Positions 60,159-64,000 of a stretch of 64,000 nucleotides of DNA are shown piece after piece; position 1 is the stretch's first letter; every line of letters begins with the position of its first letter. The notes under the pieces are model-generated. The model saw nothing but the letters and a program-made list of their open reading frames with translations, ran no database searches and had not been told where the DNA came from. Made by a program: the position numbers and the translations under genes. The stretch is from CAXNKH01 sp049296795 (lineage in GTDB: Bacteria > Pseudomonadota > Gammaproteobacteria > Burkholderiales > Burkholderiaceae_C): positions 124,001 through 188,000 of the forward strand of contig JBAQTC010000002.1 of assembly GCA_049296795.1 (NCBI GenBank). The letters run 5' to 3'.

Positions 60159-61148
60159 ATGAACCGTTCTATCGATCGCCGCACGTTACTGGGTACGGGG
60201 GCAACACTGGCCGCCAGCGCTGTTCTACCGACCTGGGCCCAGAGCACGCCCACACTGCGCTTCGCCGCCGTGTTCTCGGACAAGGACATTCGCGCCGACA
60301 TGATAAAAATGTTCGCCAAGGAAATTGAGGCCGATTACAAGGTCGAGGCTCACCTGAACTCGACCTTGTTCCGCCAAGGTACGGAACTGGTTGCTTTGCA
60401 GCGCGACAACCTTGAGATCGGCAACATCGCACCGCAGGACATCTCCAAGCAAGTGCCAGCATGGTCGATCCTGACATCGGCCTATCTGTTCCGGGATCCG
60501 GCTCACCTCGCCAGTTTCTTCAACAGCGACCTGGGTGCGCAAATGAAAAAAATGGTCGAAGACCAGCTCAAGGTCAAGATCTTAGGCCCCACTTTCTTCG
60601 GAACGCGTCATGTCGGCTTGAAGGGCAAGAAAAAGATCAGTACGCCCACCGACCTGGCCAGCATCAAGCTGCGCATGCCCCCAGGCGACACCTGGCAGAT
60701 GCTGGGAAAATCGCTAGGCGCCAACCCGACACCGATGGCCTATGCCGAGACCTACACCGGCATGCAGACCGGCGCCATTGACGGCCAGGATAACCCGCTG
60801 CCGAACGTGCAGAACATGAAGTTCTATGAGGTGATGTCACAGATCGTCCTGACATCGCACCTGGTGGCTTTCGACCTATTGACCGTCAGTATGAAGACTT
60901 GGCAGGGCATGACGCCGGCGAAGCAACGCAGCTTTCAAGCCGCTGCCGACAAGGCGATCGCTTGGAGCACAGCCGAACACCAGAAGCGCGAAGCCGAGCT
61001 GGCCGACACCTTTCGCAAAGCCGGGCTTGATGTGTATACACCCAACCTCAACGCCTTTCGCGACCACGCGCAGAAGATGTACCTGGCATCGGACGACGCC
61101 AAGAACTGGCCGGTTGGCATGATCGACAAAATCAACGCCCTGAAATGA
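60159..61148 (+). CDS. dctP: TRAP transporter substrate-binding protein
   Basis: A 329-residue periplasmic receptor of the DctP family. The N-terminus has a Tat-like signal (DRRTLLGTGATLAASAVLPTWAQ, paired Arg at residues 7-8). The mature chain shows LVALQRDNLEIGNIAPQDIS and LGPTFFGTRHVGLKGKKKISTPTDLASIKLRMPP, including the conserved Arg that binds the ligand carboxylate, and MAYAETYTGMQTGAIDGQDNPL. Ligands are usually organic acids such as C4-dicarboxylates, keto acids or sugar acids; this one is unknown. Its stop overlaps dctQ by ATGA. Confidence 0.9.
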   Translation: MNRSIDRRTLLGTGATLAASAVLPTWAQSTPTLRFAAVFSDKDIRADMIKMFAKEIEADYKVEAHLNSTLFRQGTELVALQRDNLEIGNIAPQDISKQVPAWSILTSAYLFRDPAHLASFFNSDLGAQMKKMVEDQLKVKILGPTFFGTRHVGLKGKKKISTPTDLASIKLRMPPGDTWQMLGKSLGANPTPMAYAETYTGMQTGAIDGQDNPLPNVQNMKFYEVMSQIVLTSHLVAFDLLTVSMKTWQGMTPAKQRSFQAAADKAIAWSTAEHQKREAELADTFRKAGLDVYTPNLNAFRDHAQKMYLASDDAKNWPVGMIDKINALK

Positions 61149-61660
61149 GCTTGAGCGCCCAGTACCACCGGGGACTAGCCTGTCTGCATCGCTTCACCGA
61201 AGCGGTTGCAGCGGGCTTGCTGGCCGTGATCTTCATTGCCTTCATCGTGCAGATCGTCATGCGCTACCTGTTCAACTGGCCGGTGGGCTGGACCACCGAG
61301 TTGTCGCTTGCGGCCTGGCTCTGGCTGGTGCTTTGGGGCGCGGCCTTTGTGCTGAAGGACGATGATGAAATCCGCATCGACCTGCTCACCTCGCGCGCGG
61401 GCCCGCGCATGCGCCGGGTCATTTCCAGCGTCGCCGCGCTGAGCGTGATGGTGCTGTTCGGGCTGTCGCTGCCCGGCGCCTGGGACTATGTGACCTTCAT
61501 GAAAGTCGAAAAGAGTTCCTACCTCGGTGTCCGCATGGACATCACCTATTCAATCTACATTGCCTTCGTCGTGGCCGTCATCGCTCGGGGGTTGCGCCAG
61601 TTAATTTGCGGGCCTACGGCAGCATCAAGCGACTCTCCCACTTCCGCTTCCGCCCTATGA
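61145..61660 (+). CDS. dctQ: TRAP transporter small permease DctQ
   Basis: A 171-residue membrane protein with four hydrophobic helices. AVIFIAFIVQIVMRYLFNWPVGWTTELSLAAWLWLVLWGAAFV is the DctQ signature (VMRYxFN and the WxEE-like segment, here WTTEL), and ALKDDDEIRIDLL follows. It links the receptor complex to the large permease DctM. Coupled by ATGA overlaps on both sides. Confidence 0.88.
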   Translation: MSLSAQYHRGLACLHRFTEAVAAGLLAVIFIAFIVQIVMRYLFNWPVGWTTELSLAAWLWLVLWGAAFVLKDDDEIRIDLLTSRAGPRMRRVISSVAALSVMVLFGLSLPGAWDYVTFMKVEKSSYLGVRMDITYSIYIAFVVAVIARGLRQLICGPTAASSDSPTSASAL

Positions 61661-62958
61661 ATTTCAACAGCCCTTTTTCGATGGCGATCGTTGTCATCGT
61701 CGCGCTGAGCCTGCTCGGCGTGCCCATCGGTCACGCCATGATCGGCGGCTCCGTCTTGTACCTGTACATGAAAGGCATGGACGTTGGAACGGCCGCCGAA
61801 CAGCTTTTGAACGGCACCTATTCCAGCTTCTTGCTACTCGCTATCCCGTTGTTCATTCTGGCGGCCACCATCATGAGCACCGGCAGCATCATGGACCGGC
61901 TACTGCGCTTTTGCAATGCCATCGTCGGCCGCTATCCGGGTGGTTTGGCACAGGTGAACGTCTTACAAAGCGTGGTATTTGCCAGCATGTCGGGCTCGGC
62001 GCTGGCCGATGCCGCCGGCTCGGGCAAGTTGATGCAGGAGATGATGACCCGGGATGGAAAATACACACCGGGCTTCGCTGCCGCTTTGAGTGCTGTGTCG
62101 TCCGTAATCGGGCCCATCCTGCCGCCTTCCATTCCCCTGGTGCTTTATGCCCTGGTCTCGGGCACATCCATCGGTTACCTGTTCATGGGCGGCGTTCTGC
62201 CCGGCTTGCTACTGGGCGTGACGCAGATGGTGCTGATCTATTTCCAGGCTAAGCGGCGCGGCTTTCCGGTGGAAGACCGGGTGCCACTGAGCCAGCTGCC
62301 ACAGATCACGCGCGAAGCCTTTCCCGCGCTCATGCTGCCGGTCATCCTGCTGGGCTGCTTGTACAGCGGCATCACGACGCCCACCGAAGCGGCGGGTGTT
62401 GCAGCCGCCTACGCGCTGCTGATCGCAGCCGGACTGTACCGCAGTGTGGGCTGGAGCGACTTGTATGACTCACTGCTTTCGAGCGCCAAGATGAGCATCT
62501 CCATCGGGATGCTGATTGCTGGCGCCCTGGTGTTTAACTACGTCATCACGTCAGAGAATATTCCCGCGACCCTCAGCGTCATGCTTAAAGGGCTGGAAAT
62601 GTCGCCCATGGCTTTCCTGCTGCTGGTCAACGTGATCCTGCTGGTGCTGGGCGCCTTGCTGGAGGGTTCGACCATCATTCTGATCATCCTGCCGGTGCTA
62701 CTGCCCACCGCGGTCGCGCTCGGCATTGATCCAGTGCATTTCGGCGTGATGGCGGTGCTCAACATCATGATCGGGCTGGTAACGCCGCCCTATGGGCTGC
62801 TGCTGTTCATGATGATGAAGATTGCTAATGTCTCGTTCACCGAATTGATGGCAGAAGTCTGGCCTTACCTCCTCGTCATGATCGGCGCGCTTGCGCTGGT
62901 AACTTTCTGGCCTGACATGGTCCTGTGGTTGCCGCGGATGGCAGGGTACACCGGTTGA
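61657..62958 (+). CDS. dctM: TRAP transporter large permease DctM
   Basis: A 433-residue permease with about twelve hydrophobic segments, driven by sodium or proton gradients. FASMSGSALADAAGSGKLMQEMM and GPILPPSIPLVLYALVSGTSIGYLFMGGVLPG are DctM family signatures, and the second half repeats the pattern in LLEGSTIILIILPVLLPTAVALGIDPVHFGVM. ATG 61657 overlaps the dctQ stop. With dctP and dctQ it makes a complete transporter. mutL begins 43 bases after its stop. Confidence 0.92.
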   Translation: MNFNSPFSMAIVVIVALSLLGVPIGHAMIGGSVLYLYMKGMDVGTAAEQLLNGTYSSFLLLAIPLFILAATIMSTGSIMDRLLRFCNAIVGRYPGGLAQVNVLQSVVFASMSGSALADAAGSGKLMQEMMTRDGKYTPGFAAALSAVSSVIGPILPPSIPLVLYALVSGTSIGYLFMGGVLPGLLLGVTQMVLIYFQAKRRGFPVEDRVPLSQLPQITREAFPALMLPVILLGCLYSGITTPTEAAGVAAAYALLIAAGLYRSVGWSDLYDSLLSSAKMSISIGMLIAGALVFNYVITSENIPATLSVMLKGLEMSPMAFLLLVNVILLVLGALLEGSTIILIILPVLLPTAVALGIDPVHFGVMAVLNIMIGLVTPPYGLLLFMMMKIANVSFTELMAEVWPYLLVMIGALALVTFWPDMVLWLPRMAGYTG

Positions 62959-63001
62959 AGAAGCCGATTCCGAAAGCTTGTTACGCAACCTAAAATACCG
63001 C

Positions 63002-64000
63002 GTGAATGCGATTCTGTCCCCCACTTTGCGCCGCCCAATTCGTGAACTGAGCGATGAGCTGATTAGCCAAATCGCTGCGGGTGAAGTGGTCGAGCGCCCG
63101 GCCTCAGTGGTGCGTGAGCTGCTGGACAACGCGCTCGATGCCGGTGCCAGCCAAATCAGCGTTCGACTGCTCAGCGGCGGGGTCCGTTTGATTGCGGTAG
63201 AAGACGATGGCCAAGGCATCTTGCGCGAAGAACTGGCCATGGCCTTTAAGCGCCATGCCACCAGCAAAATCGGCTCACTCAACGACCTGGAGTCGGTAGC
63301 GACCATGGGTTTTCGAGGCGAAGCCCTGGCCGCCATCAATGCGATCGCTGACTGCGCGATTTACTCCCGGGCCAGCGGCCAGGCTACGGCTTACGGTCTG
63401 GACGGTCGCAGTGGAGAACTCAAACCGGTGGCACGCAGCAGCGGCACCACGGTCGAAGTCAAGGAGCTGTTTTTCAGCACACCGGCGCGGCGCAAATTTC
63501 TTAAAACCGATGCCACCGAATTGGCCCACTGCATTGAATCCGTACGGCGCCATGCGCTGGCTCGCCCTGACGTCGGTTTTTCAATCTGGCACGAAGGCAA
63601 ACTGATTGAACAGTGGCGACGCTGTGAAGGCCAGGATGCCTTGGCGCAACGACTCAACGATGTATTGGGCCCTGAATTCTCGGCCCAGTCGGTGGCTGTG
63701 GATTACTGCAGCCAAAGCCAGCCCACGGTCCGAGTCTGGGGCCGGGCCGGCGTTCCGGATGCCGCACGTTCGCGTGCTGATCAGCAATTTTGCTATGTCA
63801 ATGGCCGCTTTGTGCGTGACAAAGTATTGACTCACGCTGCCCGCAGCGCTTATGAAGATGTGCTGCATGGTCACCGACAACCGGTCTACGTGCTTTACTT
63901 GGAAATAGAGCCGAGCCGCGTCGATGTCAACGTGCACCCGACCAAGATCGAAGTGCGTTTTCGTGACAGCCGTGAAGTGCACCAGGCTGTGCGTCATGCC
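63002..64000 (+). CDS. mutL: DNA mismatch repair protein MutL, N-terminal part (runs off the window)
   Basis: The first 333 codons, from GTG 63002. MutL is an ATP-dependent linker between MutS recognition and strand incision. The GHKL ATPase motifs are all visible: QIAAGEVVERPASVVRELLDN with the catalytic Glu, DDGQGI, MGFRGEALAAI, and the FFSTPARRKFLK loop. VDVNVHPTKIEVRF ends the transducer domain. No ATG lies in frame before the conserved core, so GTG is accepted. In many proteobacteria mutL follows the tsaE/amidase genes, which here lie upstream of the accessory block. Confidence 0.94.
   Translation, partial: MNAILSPTLRRPIRELSDELISQIAAGEVVERPASVVRELLDNALDAGASQISVRLLSGGVRLIAVEDDGQGILREELAMAFKRHATSKIGSLNDLESVATMGFRGEALAAINAIADCAIYSRASGQATAYGLDGRSGELKPVARSSGTTVEVKELFFSTPARRKFLKTDATELAHCIESVRRHALARPDVGFSIWHEGKLIEQWRRCEGQDALAQRLNDVLGPEFSAQSVAVDYCSQSQPTVRVWGRAGVPDAARSRADQQFCYVNGRFVRDKVLTHAARSAYEDVLHGHRQPVYVLYLEIEPSRVDVNVHPTKIEVRFRDSREVHQAVRHA

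Noticed and set aside
1..64000. tRNA, rRNA or other known RNA genes.
   Set aside because: I scanned the gaps between genes and saw no tRNA cloverleaf, CCA-end or rRNA sequence; most gaps are too short to hold one.

Overview
This window looks like a Burkholderiales chromosome, most likely from the family Comamonadaceae. The housekeeping proteins (PcnB with an Arg/Lys-rich tail, Hda, ParC/ParE, MurJ, the pyrG-kdsA-eno-ftsB block, dut-coaBC, dapA-bamC) have betaproteobacterial character, DUF3579 sits beside the arginine genes, and there are several Bug-type tripartite tricarboxylate receptors. The assignment rests on gene content and protein style only; no rRNA or tRNA gene is present. Genes are densely packed, with many 4-base stop/start overlaps and several GTG or TTG starts.

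From 1 to about 41.4 kb the window is core genome. It opens inside galE, followed by a RidA-family gene. A minus-strand run carries folK, pcnB, a HAD phosphatase, hda and a PerM-type membrane protein. purM, a SirB1-like gene, murJ and rpsT follow, then DUF3579 with argD-argF. A parE-parC-FAD monooxygenase run on the minus strand is followed by an MFS transporter, a tiny membrane ORF, a methyltransferase and dapA-bamC. Between bamC and a serine hydrolase lies a decayed IS5-like transposase. Next come an Ala/Pro-rich lipoprotein, a RoxA-like cupin oxygenase, a SlyD-like isomerase, coaBC-dut, pyrG-kdsA-eno-ftsB, hslO, a gamma-carbonic-anhydrase-like protein, a ferritin-like protein, an AEC carrier, a glutathione transferase, a chalcone-isomerase-fold protein, a Bug receptor, xerD, queG and tsaE-amiC.

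From 41.4 to 63.0 kb an accessory block separates tsaE-amiC from mutL, genes that are neighbours in many proteobacteria. It holds a serine hydrolase, DedA and FAD hydroxylase run; a divergent VOC, class D flavin monooxygenase and cyclase/hydrolase run; a two-subunit thiamine-diphosphate decarboxylase with a Bug receptor; a complete livFGMHK-type ABC importer; a three-subunit molybdenum hydroxylase; and a DctPQM TRAP transporter. A dispersed, same-orientation non-coding repeat family lies at both ends and in the middle of this block. It includes a 415-bp tandem duplication. No regulator or recombinase gene is visible in the block.

Taken together, the accessory block reads as a catabolic island. 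Three kinds of importer would bring in organic acids or amino-acid-like compounds, and the molybdenum hydroxylase, flavin hydroxylases, VOC enzyme, metal-dependent hydrolase and decarboxylase could act in sequence on an aromatic or N-heteroaromatic compound. That pathway is an inference from gene content; the substrate is unknown.
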